In this document: one piece after another, positions 17,433-25,768 of the stretch | Numbering within the stretch: position 1 is the stretch's first letter | Layout of the letters: every line of letters begins with the position of its first letter | Assembly: GCA_036262035.1 (NCBI GenBank) | Contig: DATAJS010000018.1 | Location: forward strand, 331,482-395,481 | Origin: Burkholderiales bacterium | Lineage (GTDB): Bacteria > Pseudomonadota > Gammaproteobacteria > Burkholderiales > SG8-41 | Direction: 5' to 3' | Length of the DNA stretch: 64,000 nucleotides | Position numbers and translations under genes: made by a program | Notes under the pieces: generated by a model | The model's database searches: none | What the model saw: the letters and a program-made list of their open reading frames with translations, nothing else | What the model was told of the DNA's origin: nothing

Positions 17433-17897
17433 CTACCTGCCGGCGTTTTTCGCCGCGAAGTCCGCCCAGCTCGCCTTCAGATAGTGGCGCTTCGTCACGA
17501 ACCGGTGCAAAGCCCTCGCTTCCGCGGGATTCTTGAATCCCGCGGTTTCGACGACTTTCTTTCCCGTCGAATCGAGGAACACGAACACGGGCGTGTACGC
17601 ACGGCTGGTGAGCCGGCGCATGCGGGTGCCCGGCTGGTACGTGTCGGGAGAATCCGCCTCGAACACCACGAAGTCTTTCGAGTAGAGGTTCTTCAGCTCT
17701 CCGCCGGAGAGCTCCGCCGTGATACGGCGGCAGGCGCTTCAGTTCTCGCTGGTGAAGAACACCAGGACGTGCTTGCCGCCGCTCTGGCGCGCGAGGGTCT
17801 GCGCGTCCGACAGCGACTTCACCGCGAACGGCACGCCCTTCGCTTGTGCAACACCGGCCAACAGACACAACACGAACGCCAACAGGTATCGCTTCAT
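17433..17897 (-). CDS. Thioredoxin-fold selenoprotein candidate, UxxC active site (Sec53)
   Basis: Read through one in-frame UGA, the gene runs from ATG 17895-17897 (GAGG upstream) to its stop at 17433: 154 residues. A signal peptide covers about residues 1-19 (GVAQA-K). The mature protein starts a thioredoxin fold: KHVLVFFTSEN-U-SAC-RR, i.e. the canonical CxxC with the first, nucleophilic Cys replaced by UGA at codon 53 (17739-17741). The cis-proline region AYTPVFVFLD follows at about 100, then HRFVTKRHY. Everything after the UGA is in frame and thioredoxin-like, which argues against a pseudogene. It resembles SoxW/DsbD-like periplasmic thioredoxins. A terminator follows. Ordinary gene calling keeps only a 78-residue C-terminal piece. 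Confidence 0.87.
17695..17741 (-). promoter_or_regulatory. Candidate bacterial SECIS hairpins (thioredoxin gene)
   Basis: Eight nt after the UGA is a perfect 7-bp stem, CCGCCGT-ATC-ACGGCGG (17714-17730); next comes an 8-bp stem, AGCTCTCC-GGC-GGAGAGCT (17695-17713 on the minus strand) with a G-rich loop. Either could present the loop guanines used by SelB. Which hairpin acts cannot be decided by eye. Confidence 0.5.
17739..17741 (-). other. In-frame UGA, proposed selenocysteine codon in UxxC
   Basis: The UGA occupies the first position of a thioredoxin C-x-x-C motif (U-S-A-C), the position most often converted to Sec in redox selenoproteins. Reading frame and fold continue unbroken on both sides. 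Confidence 0.83.
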
Positions 17898-17940
17898 CCG
17901 CGTCCTCTCATGGGGTCGACACGCTCATTCTATCGGCTCC

Positions 17941-18333
17941 TCATTTCAGCGCGAATCGCACCCTCACCGGTTTGCTCCCGGCGAGTCTCACCGTCGCCAG
18001 CGCCTGCGTGGCGGTCGCAACGCCCATCGCGCCGCTCGCCACGAGCCGGTTGCCGCCGGCAGGCACGAGCGGCAGCTCGACTTTGCGCGCGCCGCTCACC
18101 ATCGTGAGCTTGCCGGTCGCCCCTCGCGTCGACACCGGACGGCCATGATCCCGAACGTAGATCACCGCGCTGCCGGATCGGGTGACGAGCTCGTAATGGA
18201 CATGCCGCGAGACCGCGACGATCCCCCCGTGCTGCGGCCCGGCGGCTTCACGATCGGAACCGATGTCGTGCGCTGCTGCTGCGGCCGCTGCCGCGCCGAG
18301 CGCAGCGACGAGAATCCATGGACGAATGTTCAT
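17941..18333 (-). CDS. Small exported protein of unknown function
   Basis: 130 residues from ATG 18331-18333. A signal peptide rich in alanine ends near residue 20 (AAAA-HD). The mature part carries AGPQHGGIVAV and HYELVTRSGSAVIYVRDHG, a pattern seen in small periplasmic proteins near metal-efflux systems, followed by a beta-rich C-terminus (KVRVRFALK-type strand). It lies 43 bp upstream of the thioredoxin selenoprotein gene on the same strand, so the two may be co-transcribed and work together in the periplasm. No firm function. Confidence 0.7.
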   Translation of the reverse strand: MNIRPWILVAALGAAAAAAAAHDIGSDREAAGPQHGGIVAVSRHVHYELVTRSGSAVIYVRDHGRPVSTRGATGKLTMVSGARKVELPLVPAGGNRLVASGAMGVATATQALATVRLAGSKPVRVRFALK

Positions 18334-18411
18334 AACGTCTGCCTCGACGACGCGAAAGCATCGCACGTGCCGCGTGCGATACTGCGCCGGTTACATCATC
18401 GCTAGTCGTTC

Positions 18412-19494
18412 ATGTCCGAAACCCGTACGCCGACTTCCCGCGCGCTGCAGGACAAGACCTTCCTCCTGCTGCTCGTCGCGGTCACCGCCGCATTCGCATG
18501 GATACTCTGGCCGTATTTCGGTGCGATCCTGTGGGCGTGCATCCTGGCGGTGCTCTTCGCCCCGGTGTACCGGCGGCTGTGCGCCCGCATGCACGAGCGC
18601 CGCTCGCTCGCCGCGCTGCTGACGCTGCTCGCGGTGCTCGTCATCGTGATCGTGCCCGGCGCGCTGATCGGCGCGATGCTGATGCAGGAGGGCCTGGGCG
18701 TGTACGCGCGGCTGCAGTCGGGCGAGATCGATCTCGAGGCGCTGGCGGACCGGGCGTTCGCCGGCCTGCCGGGGTGGCTCACGCCGATGCTCGACGGGTA
18801 CGGGCTGACCGACCTGTCCGCAGTGCGCGAGAAGTTCTCCGCCGGCATGACCAAGGGTCTTCAGTTCTTCGCATCGCGCGCGCTCAACATCGGGCAGAAC
18901 ACGCTCGAGTTCGTCGTCGGCTTCGGCGTCATGCTCTATCTCCTGTTCTTCCTGTTGCGCGACGGCGCGTTCCTCGCGGCGCGCGCGAAGCGCGCGATTC
19001 CGCTGCGCGAGGATCTCCAGCACGATCTGGCGCAAAAGTTCGCGACGGTCATCCGGGCGACGATCAAGGGCAACATCGTGGTGGCGATCGTGCAGGGCGC
19101 GCTGGGCGGTTTCGCGTTCTGGTTCCTCGGCGTGACGCCCGCGCTGCTGTGGGCCGTTGTGATGGCGTTCCTGTCGCTGCTGCCGGCGGTCGGCACCGCG
19201 CTGGTGTGGGGACCGGTCGCGGTCTATCTGCTCGCCACCGGCGCCACGTGGCAGGGCATCGTGCTCATCGCGTACGGCGTCCTCGTCATCGGTCTCGTCG
19301 ACAACGTGCTGCGGCCGCTGCTCGTCGGGAAAGACACCAGGATGCCCGATTACGTCGTGCTGCTCTCCACGCTGGGAGGCATGACGGTCTTCGGCTTCAA
19401 CGGTTTCGTCATCGGCCCGATCGTCGCCGCGATGTTCATCGCGGTTTGGGATACGCTCGCCGGCCGCGACGACGCGGTCGCGCCGGCGCGCTAG
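18412..19494 (+). CDS. AI-2E family transporter (permease)
   Basis: 360 residues with seven or eight hydrophobic segments, starting at about residues 16-35 and 65-90. The family signature is the C-terminal GLVDNVLRPLLVG followed by MPDYVVLLSTLGGM, near 295-325. AI-2E proteins are membrane permeases; a few export autoinducer-2 or act as Na+/H+ antiporters, but most substrates are unknown. Divergent from the small exported protein at 17941-18333, with a 78-bp gap. Its 3' end overlaps the next, opposing gene by 4 bp. Confidence 0.92.
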   Translation: MSETRTPTSRALQDKTFLLLLVAVTAAFAWILWPYFGAILWACILAVLFAPVYRRLCARMHERRSLAALLTLLAVLVIVIVPGALIGAMLMQEGLGVYARLQSGEIDLEALADRAFAGLPGWLTPMLDGYGLTDLSAVREKFSAGMTKGLQFFASRALNIGQNTLEFVVGFGVMLYLLFFLLRDGAFLAARAKRAIPLREDLQHDLAQKFATVIRATIKGNIVVAIVQGALGGFAFWFLGVTPALLWAVVMAFLSLLPAVGTALVWGPVAVYLLATGATWQGIVLIAYGVLVIGLVDNVLRPLLVGKDTRMPDYVVLLSTLGGMTVFGFNGFVIGPIVAAMFIAVWDTLAGRDDAVAPAR

Positions 19495-19814
19495 AACGGC
19501 ACGACGGTCGAAAAGATGATGGCGCTGCTCCTGCGCGGCTGGTTGCCGATGGTCATGTGCGCGCCGAGCCGTACGGGAGGAGCGTCGGCGCCGGCGAGGG
19601 GCACCGTCAGGGTGAAGATCGGCACGCGCGACTCGATCCCCGCTTCGCCCGCGCTCGCGGCGCCGGCGACGACGGCATACAGGCCGTCGACGACACGCGC
19701 CTGCGCAAGCGGCCCGGTCGGCCCCTGGGCGCTCGCCGTGAACGAGCACAGCGCCAGCACACCCGCGCCGAGGCGCAGCGCGAGGCGACGCGCGGTGGGG
19801 CGGCGGCGGATCAT
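19491..19814 (-). CDS. Small exported protein, unknown
   Basis: 107 residues from ATG 19812-19814. An Arg-rich start (RRRPTARR) precedes a hydrophobic stretch and a cleavage-like site (TASA-Q) near 30, so it is probably exported. The mature domain is short and beta-rich with no recognised motif; FTLTVPLAG and LGAHMTIGNQP suggest a barrel or sandwich. Convergent with the AI-2E gene. Uncertain but the signal peptide supports a real gene. Confidence 0.55.
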   Translation of the reverse strand: MIRRRPTARRLALRLGAGVLALCSFTASAQGPTGPLAQARVVDGLYAVVAGAASAGEAGIESRVPIFTLTVPLAGADAPPVRLGAHMTIGNQPRRSSAIIFSTVVPF

Positions 19815-20003
19815 TGGTTGAAGCTCCGGAGTGGGCGTGTCGTCTCCGGTATATCGACCCTGCCGTGGCGTGCTTGAGGCTGCGGACCGGCCGCCGCGGC
19901 CACCGGGATGTGCGGTAACGCCTGAAGCGGGTATTCCGAAGATCGGCCAGGGCGAATCGCTATCGAGACCCCAGCGATACCCGCCGCCGCCGGGGTCGGA
20001 TCC

Positions 20004-20621
20004 CTAACGCTTCTCGCCCCATGAGAAGTCGTCGAACGCGGTGACGCTGTCGGCCTTGGTCCAGACGCCGACCGCGCCGGCGCCGGCGATGTGCGTGTCT
20101 TTCACGTCGATATAGGTCTTGCCGTCGAGCGCGACGCGGATGGCGGCGCCGGAGAACTCGACGCGCAGCGTGTGCCATACGTTTCCCGGCACCGGCGCGT
20201 TGACGTATTTGATCGTGTTGCGCCGCCCGTTGGCGGTGTAGTACAGCGAGACGTTGTTCTCGAGCGCGTTGGCGCGCGCGACATAGTAGTTGTCGCGGTC
20301 CTTCCAGCGCCACACCACGCCCCCCGCCTGGTCTTCCCTGCCCGAGATCGGCTTGAACTTCACTTCGACGTAACCGTCCGCGAGCGAGGCGCCTTCCTTC
20401 ACGCACCACGGGAAGGTCCCCTTGCCGCGCTGCACGAGCGCGTTGGGGGCGCTCGGCGCGCTCGCGTCCGCGGTGACGGCCCAGACGGGCTGGCCTTCGC
20501 CGGTCACGCCGGCTTTCCATCCCGGGGGCAAGGCACCTGCGCCGGATTTGTCGAAGCTCTCGGTTTCAGCGAAGGTTTGCATGGCCACCCCCATCAGCAG
20601 GACGAATGCGCAAGGTTTCAT
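20004..20621 (-). CDS. Exported lectin-like (LamG/ConA-fold) protein
   Basis: 205 residues from ATG 20619-20621; the stop of the upstream gene overlaps this start (ATGA), so they are translationally coupled. Signal peptide to about residue 18 (TFA-E). The body reads as one beta sandwich: GYVEVKFKPISGREDQAG, VVWRWKDRDNYYVARANA, NVWHTLRVEFSG, RVALDGKTYIDV and FDDFSWGEK, the typical march of a concanavalin-type domain as in DUF1080-like glycan hydrolases. No catalytic residues are evident. It is probably a periplasmic or secreted carbohydrate-binding partner of the upstream protein. Confidence 0.75.
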   Translation of the reverse strand: MKPCAFVLLMGVAMQTFAETESFDKSGAGALPPGWKAGVTGEGQPVWAVTADASAPSAPNALVQRGKGTFPWCVKEGASLADGYVEVKFKPISGREDQAGGVVWRWKDRDNYYVARANALENNVSLYYTANGRRNTIKYVNAPVPGNVWHTLRVEFSGAAIRVALDGKTYIDVKDTHIAGAGAVGVWTKADSVTAFDDFSWGEKR

Positions 20622-21397
20622 CGCGCCGCTCCCGGCGAACCGACTGCCTTCAGGTCGATACCGCCGGTGCGCGTCTGGCGTATCGGCGTGACGGCGGCCG
20701 TGCCGCCGCGAGCGAGCGTGATCCGTGAAACGGTGTGGCGATCGCGCCCGCCGAGCGCGTAGAGCGTGATGTCGCGCGAACGCGCGCCGCGCGCGACTTC
20801 GAGCCCGCACACGCCGGGGATGCGGGTGGCGAGCGGCACATTCTCCGCGCGGAACAGGTCGGTGTCGATGCGCCACAGCAGTCCCGGCGCGGACATTGCC
20901 GCGAACATGACGCCGCCCTCGCCGATCGCGAGCGCGGTGAACCCCGCATCGAGCTCGCGATACGCGTCGCGGCTCACGACACGCTCGCGGATCGAGAAAT
21001 CGGCGGGGGCGATGCGCCAGAGCTTGGGCTGCATGTTGTCCGACACGAACGCCGCGCCGTCCTCGTCGATCGCGAGATCGGGCAGGCACATGTCCTCATG
21101 GGTCGAGAACATCCAGTTCGGCAGCTCGACGGTGCGGATACGCCGGTTCGTCACGAGGTCGATGACGTGCACGCGGCCGACGTCGAGCACCCACAGGCGC
21201 GCGCGCCGCGCGTCGAGCCGCACGCGCAGCACGCCGTCATCCGGGTCGGCCTGCAGCAGGCGGCGGTCGAGCAGGTGCCGCGGTTCGGGCGCGACAGACT
21301 GCGCGTATGCGGCCTCGATCCATGCCGATACGAGCAGCGCGACGACCGAACGCCACGCCAGGGTCGATGAAAAAAAGGAAGAAGGGCTGGATCGCAT
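20618..21397 (-). CDS. Exported beta-propeller-like protein (gluconolactonase-like repeats)
   Basis: 259 residues from ATG 21395-21397 with AGGTGG just before it; an upstream GTG (21410-21412) would put the ribosome-binding site inside the coding part. Signal peptide to about residue 33 (AYA-Q). The mature protein has repeats of the type ARLWVLDVGRVHVIDL, LPDLAIDEDGAAFVSD, ALAIGEGGVMFAAM and GLLWRIDTDLF, about 40-45 residues apart, fitting an SMP-30/YVTN-like propeller. It is followed by, and coupled to, the lectin-like gene. Function unknown; a role in sugar or lactone binding is inference. Confidence 0.75.
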   Translation of the reverse strand: MRSSPSSFFSSTLAWRSVVALLVSAWIEAAYAQSVAPEPRHLLDRRLLQADPDDGVLRVRLDARRARLWVLDVGRVHVIDLVTNRRIRTVELPNWMFSTHEDMCLPDLAIDEDGAAFVSDNMQPKLWRIAPADFSIRERVVSRDAYRELDAGFTALAIGEGGVMFAAMSAPGLLWRIDTDLFRAENVPLATRIPGVCGLEVARGARSRDITLYALGGRDRHTVSRITLARGGTAAVTPIRQTRTGGIDLKAVGSPGAAR

Positions 21398-21554
21398 TTC
21401 GCCACCTCGCACGCGGGATCCCGGACGACCGCCGGGGCGCAGCAGACTTGGGCGAAATGCCTTGGGGTAACCGGGCGTCTGCCTGCCCGATTTTTCGTGA
21501 CATTACTACAGCATTGTGATTACATCAACAACTATTTTTGGAGGACCACGATCC

Positions 21555-22529
21555 ATGGACATGCCGGTCGGCGCCGCCGAGACGTACCGGGCCCTTCTCC
21601 TCAGCCTGCCCACGGGTCACTCCACGGTGCGCATGCGCCTGTGGCGCGCCCTCAAGGCGACCGGCTGCGGCGTGCTGCGCGACGGGGTCTACATCCTTCC
21701 CGCGGCCGCGCCCCAGACGGCGGAATTCGAAGGCATCGAAGCCGAAGCGCGCAATGCCGGGGGCTTCGCGATGACCGTCGACCTCGTGTTGTCGACGCCG
21801 GAACAGCGCGCGCACGCCGACGCCTTGTTCGACCGCAGCGCCGATTACGGAGCACTGGTCGGCGCCATCACGCGCCACAAGGCCAGGCTCGCGACGCTGG
21901 GCGAGCGCAAGGCGCAAACCGCGGTGCAGCGCCTGCGCCGCGCCTTCGACGACATCGCGGCCGTCGATTTCCATCCCGGGGAAGCGCGAGCGCAGGCGCG
22001 CGAGGCGCTCACCGCCATCGAGCATCAGGCGCGCTACCTCTATGAAGGCGACGAGCCGCACGCATCGGCATCGCGCGTGCGCAAGCTCGAGCCGGCGAAG
22101 TATCGCGGCCGCACGTGGGCGACGCGCAAAGCGCCGTGGGTCGATCGCCTCGCGAGCGCCTGGCTCATCCGCCGCTTCATCGACAAGGACGCGAAGCTCG
22201 TCTGGATCGAGCGTCCCGCCGACTGCCCGAAGCGCGCCGTCGGCTTCGATTTCGACGGCGCCGAGTTCACGCACGCGGGCAACCGCGTCACTTACGAAGT
22301 GCTGCTCGCGAGCTTCGGCCTCGCCGACGACGCGGCGCTCGCGGCGATCGGCGCCGCGGTGCATTTCCTCGACGTGGGCGGCATCGCGGTGCCCGACGCC
22401 AAAGGGCTGGAGACGCTGCTCACCGGCCTCAAGACCAGGGCGAAGAGCGACGACGAGATGGCTCGCGAAGCGGGCAAGATCTTCGACCTGCTCTATCGCG
22501 CGTACGCCATTGAACCGTCGCAGGCTTAG
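21555..22529 (+). CDS. chrB: ChrB-like chromate resistance regulator
   Basis: 324 residues from ATG 21555, with GGAGG about 10 nt before it; an earlier in-frame ATG at 21516 lacks a site. N-terminal ChrB.N domain (LSLPTGHSTVRMRLWRALKATG near 15) and C-terminal ChrB domain with RKAPWVDRLASAWLIRRFID and VGFDFDGAEFTHAG. ChrB senses or supports chromate resistance and is usually linked to ChrA. Here chrA follows after a 258-bp gap that is filled by a MITE-like element, which probably inserted between the two. Confidence 0.93.
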   Translation: MDMPVGAAETYRALLLSLPTGHSTVRMRLWRALKATGCGVLRDGVYILPAAAPQTAEFEGIEAEARNAGGFAMTVDLVLSTPEQRAHADALFDRSADYGALVGAITRHKARLATLGERKAQTAVQRLRRAFDDIAAVDFHPGEARAQAREALTAIEHQARYLYEGDEPHASASRVRKLEPAKYRGRTWATRKAPWVDRLASAWLIRRFIDKDAKLVWIERPADCPKRAVGFDFDGAEFTHAGNRVTYEVLLASFGLADDAALAAIGAAVHFLDVGGIAVPDAKGLETLLTGLKTRAKSDDEMAREAGKIFDLLYRAYAIEPSQA

Positions 22530-22560
22530 GAGCACAACGAAAAAGCAAAAACAAAGCTTG

Positions 22561-22754
22561 AACACGGAGGACACTGAGGGACACGAAGGGCACGGAGGAA
22601 AGCCAAGCTGTCATTGCGAGGAGCAGTGCGACGAAGCCATCCCGTTGCGAACGCGGAACGTGCGTCACGAGATCGCCACGCCGCCTTACGGCGGCTCGCG
22701 ATGACAATCTTTCCTCCGTGCCCCCCGCGGCTTTTCCTCCGTGTCCTCCGTGTT
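22561..22754. mobile_element. MITE-like element with nested inverted repeats
   Basis: A 14-bp perfect terminal inverted repeat, AACACGGAGGACAC at 22561-22574 and its complement at 22741-22754, encloses two inner inverted pairs: CACGGAGGAAAG (22591-22602) with 22709-22720, and TGTCATTGCGAG near 22609-22620 with a one-mismatch partner just before 22707. No coding capacity. It separates chrB from chrA and would form a cruciform or long hairpin. The inner GTCATTGCGAGGAGC-type text resembles dispersed repeats common in proteobacteria. Confidence 0.75.
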
Positions 22755-22787
22755 GAATGCTTTTGAATTGAACATGGGCGACCGCAC

Positions 22788-23954
22788 ATGATGCAGCGCT
22801 GGAAAGAGCTCGCCGCGGTGTTTCTCAAGCTCGGCGCGGTGAGCTACGGCGGCGCTGCGACGACGGGGATCATGTACGCCGAGATCGCGGGCAAGCGGCG
22901 CTGGCTGACCGACGCGCGCTATCTCGAAGGCATGGGGTTCGTGAACGTGCTGCCCGGGCCGCCGGCGGTGCAGCTCGCGGTGTTCATCGGCTACGAGCGC
23001 GCGGGGTGGACCGGCGGCGTGCTCGCCGGGCTCGCCTTCATACTGCCCGCGTTCTTCATCCTGATGGGCCTTACGCTGCTCTATTCGGCCTACGGCGAGG
23101 TCGGCGCGGTGCGCGATGCGCTCGGCGGCATCGGCGCCGCGGTCCTCGCGATATTCGGAGCCGCCGTCTACCGCCTCGGCAGGAGCGCGCTGAAGGACCG
23201 CCCGCAGATCGCGCTCGCGGTCGTTGCCGCGCTGCTGCTCGCGGGAACAAAGGTCGGCGTCGCGCCCATCCTGCTGCTGGCGGCTTGCGCGGGTGTCGCG
23301 CTCTACCATTCGCGCGCGTACGGCGGTGCGGCCGGCGCAGTCGTGATCGCGCTCTGGGCGTGCGTCCATCTTCTCTCCCCCGACCTCACAGCGGCGAGCG
23401 ATGCCGCCGACGGCGCGCCGCCGACGCTGCTCAACCTCGCCGCGTTCTTCCTCAAGGTGAGCGCGCTCACCTTCGGCGGCGGCATGGCGATCATCGTCTT
23501 CGTGCAGGAGCAGGTCGTCAACCGCATGCAATGGCTGACCTCGCGCGAGTTCCTCGACGGCCTCGCGCTCGGCCAGCTCACGCCGGGCCCGGTGGTGATG
23601 ATCGCGGCGTACGTCGGCTACAAGCTCGCGGGGATCGCCGGCGCGATCGTGGCCGCGCTGTGCATCTTCGCGCCGGCGTTCTTCCTCGTGCTGCCGCTGA
23701 TGCCGGTGCTCGAGCGCTTCGAGCACCTGCTGTGGCTCAAGGCCGCGATCCGCGGCATCGGCCCGGCGGTGATCGGCTGTCTCGCGGTCACACTCGCCCA
23801 GCTGTTTCCGCACGCGGTGCAGGACGCCTACGCCGCTCTGATCCTCGCGCTCGCGGCCGCGACGCTGGTGATGTGGCGCGTATCGCCGCTCCCGCTGATC
23901 CTCGGCTCGGGGCTACTCGGCATCGGCGTGCGCGCGGCAGCGGCCTACGCGTGA
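22788..23954 (+). CDS. chrA: Chromate transporter ChrA (1 of 2)
   Basis: 388 residues made of two homologous halves, each opening with a conserved block: FLKLGAVSYGG...RRWLT...VLPGPPAVQLA (first) and FLKVSALTFGG...MQWLTSREFLDGLALGQLTPGP (second, from about 224). About ten hydrophobic helices. It is a long-chain ChrA of the CHR superfamily that exports chromate; length fits. The stop overlaps the GTG start of the ABC exporter subunit (GTGA), so all of 22788-28453 may be one operon. Confidence 0.95.
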   Translation: MMQRWKELAAVFLKLGAVSYGGAATTGIMYAEIAGKRRWLTDARYLEGMGFVNVLPGPPAVQLAVFIGYERAGWTGGVLAGLAFILPAFFILMGLTLLYSAYGEVGAVRDALGGIGAAVLAIFGAAVYRLGRSALKDRPQIALAVVAALLLAGTKVGVAPILLLAACAGVALYHSRAYGGAAGAVVIALWACVHLLSPDLTAASDAADGAPPTLLNLAAFFLKVSALTFGGGMAIIVFVQEQVVNRMQWLTSREFLDGLALGQLTPGPVVMIAAYVGYKLAGIAGAIVAALCIFAPAFFLVLPLMPVLERFEHLLWLKAAIRGIGPAVIGCLAVTLAQLFPHAVQDAYAALILALAAATLVMWRVSPLPLILGSGLLGIGVRAAAAYA

Positions 23955-25768
23955 CCTATCTCTGGAAGCTGCGTCCCTACTTCCGCCACGTCGCGGGCGC
24001 GCTCGTGCTCGGATCGCTCGCCGGCATCGTCATGAACACCGCCGTCGTGCTACCCGCGATCCTGCTCGGCCGCGCGATCGACACCGCGCTCGAGCTCGAG
24101 CGCGGCCGGACGACGGCGCACGCGATGACGCTCGCCGTGCTGCTCCTGGTCGGGGGCACTTTGCTGACCGAAGGTCCGCGCGTGCTCAAGCGCTGGTGGC
24201 TCATCACCGCCAACGCGCGCATCCGCGCCGACCTGCGCGCGGACGCGCTGCGCGGCGCGCTGTCGCGGCCGCTCGCCGACCTGCACCGGACCTCCATCGG
24301 CGATCAGCTCTCGCGCATCGTGAGCGACGTCGAGGTCCTCGGCGTCGGCGTGCGCGAGTTCACCGTCGAGACGTGGGACACGGTGCTGTTCTCGTGCTCG
24401 TTCGTGGTCGCGATGTTCGTCATCGATCCGACGCTCTCGCTGATCGCGCTCGCACCGGTGCCGGTCGCGATGCTCATCGCGCACGCGTCGGGCCGGTGGG
24501 TCTCGGCGCGCACGACGCGCGCGAGGGAAGCGAACGCCGCCCTCACCGCCGCGATCCAGGAGCTCCTGTCGGGATTTCGCGTGCTGCGATTCTTCGGACG
24601 CAGCGCGGCCGCGACCGGCGTCGTCGATCGCGCCGCGCACGACTTCGCGCAGCGCAACCTCGCCGCCGCGCGCCTGCGCCTCGGGCTGCCCCCGCTCTAC
24701 AGCACGCTGATGATGTCCGGCATCGTGATCGTGATCTGGCACGGCGGCGAGCGTGTGACGAGCGGTGCGATGAGCGTCGGCGTCTTCGTCGCCTACCTCG
24801 CGCTCTTCGTACGCTTCGCGGAGCGCGCTTTCCGCATCCCGCAGCTCGTCAATTCGATCCAGAGCGGCGCGGCGGCGTACGCGCGTCTCGAGACCATGCT
24901 CGCACCGGCGCTGAGCATGACGGGCGAGCCTCGATACGCGTCGTTCAAAGCCGGTCATATCGCGGGCCTGCACGCGCAAGAGACCACGCCGCGGCGCCGC
25001 TCGCGCGGCCCGCTCGGCGTGTCGCTGCAGCGCCTCACGTTCCGCTACCCGGGTGCTGCACGCGCCGCGCTCGTCGATTTCTCGCTCGATGTGCCGCCCG
25101 GCAGCTTCGTCGCGGTCACCGGACCGGTAGGATCGGGCAAGAGCGCGCTCGCCCGCGCGCTGCTCGGCCTCTATCCGATCGAATCGGGCCGCGTGCTGCT
25201 CACGGCCAGCGACGGCTCCGCCGTCGAGCGCGAGCCCGGCGCCGTCGGCTACCTGCCGCAGCACCCGCAGCTTTTTTCGGGGGCGGTGAGCGCGAATGTC
25301 GCGATGGGAAATGCCGCCGCGCCGGCGGAATCGATCGCGGCGGCGATCGGCGTCGCGGCGCTCGATGCCGACCTCGCCGCCTTCCACGAAGGCGCCGATA
25401 CGCTCATCGGCGAGCGCGGCGTGCGCATCTCCGGCGGACAGCAGCAGCGGCTGGCGCTCGCGCGCGCGATCGCCGCCCATGCGCCGGACGTTCCCGGCCT
25501 GCTCGTCCTCGACGATCCTTTCTCCGCGATCGACGTGGAGACCGAGGCGCGCATCGTCGCTGCGCTGCGCAGCGCGTTCGGCCCCGACCAGCCGCCGCAT
25601 CGCCGGGCAACGGTGCTGCTGTGCTCGCAGCGTCTCGCCGCGTTCCGGCACGCGGACGCCGTGGTGGTGCTCGACCGCGGCAGGATCGAAGAGCGCGGCA
25701 CCCACGACGCGCTGATGGCGCGCGAGGGTCTCTACGCGCGCATCTACCGGGCGCAGGCGCGGGCTTGA
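23951..25768 (+). CDS. ABC exporter half-transporter, degenerate nucleotide-binding subunit (MdlA-like)
   Basis: 605 residues from GTG 23951, overlapping the chrA stop. Six-helix membrane domain (about 1-300), then a nucleotide-binding domain: Walker A GPVGSGKSA near 393, Q-loop GYLPQHPQL, signature ISGGQQQRLALARAI, Walker B LLVLDDPFSAID, in which the catalytic Glu is Asp, and the switch position LLCSQRLAAF, in which the expected His is Gln. These are the hallmarks of the non-catalytic subunit of a heterodimeric exporter (MdlA/TmrA class). Its partner is the next gene, also overlapping. Substrate unknown; position after chrA suggests a detoxification operon. Confidence 0.92.
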   Translation: MTYLWKLRPYFRHVAGALVLGSLAGIVMNTAVVLPAILLGRAIDTALELERGRTTAHAMTLAVLLLVGGTLLTEGPRVLKRWWLITANARIRADLRADALRGALSRPLADLHRTSIGDQLSRIVSDVEVLGVGVREFTVETWDTVLFSCSFVVAMFVIDPTLSLIALAPVPVAMLIAHASGRWVSARTTRAREANAALTAAIQELLSGFRVLRFFGRSAAATGVVDRAAHDFAQRNLAAARLRLGLPPLYSTLMMSGIVIVIWHGGERVTSGAMSVGVFVAYLALFVRFAERAFRIPQLVNSIQSGAAAYARLETMLAPALSMTGEPRYASFKAGHIAGLHAQETTPRRRSRGPLGVSLQRLTFRYPGAARAALVDFSLDVPPGSFVAVTGPVGSGKSALARALLGLYPIESGRVLLTASDGSAVEREPGAVGYLPQHPQLFSGAVSANVAMGNAAAPAESIAAAIGVAALDADLAAFHEGADTLIGERGVRISGGQQQRLALARAIAAHAPDVPGLLVLDDPFSAIDVETEARIVAALRSAFGPDQPPHRRATVLLCSQRLAAFRHADAVVVLDRGRIEERGTHDALMAREGLYARIYRAQARA

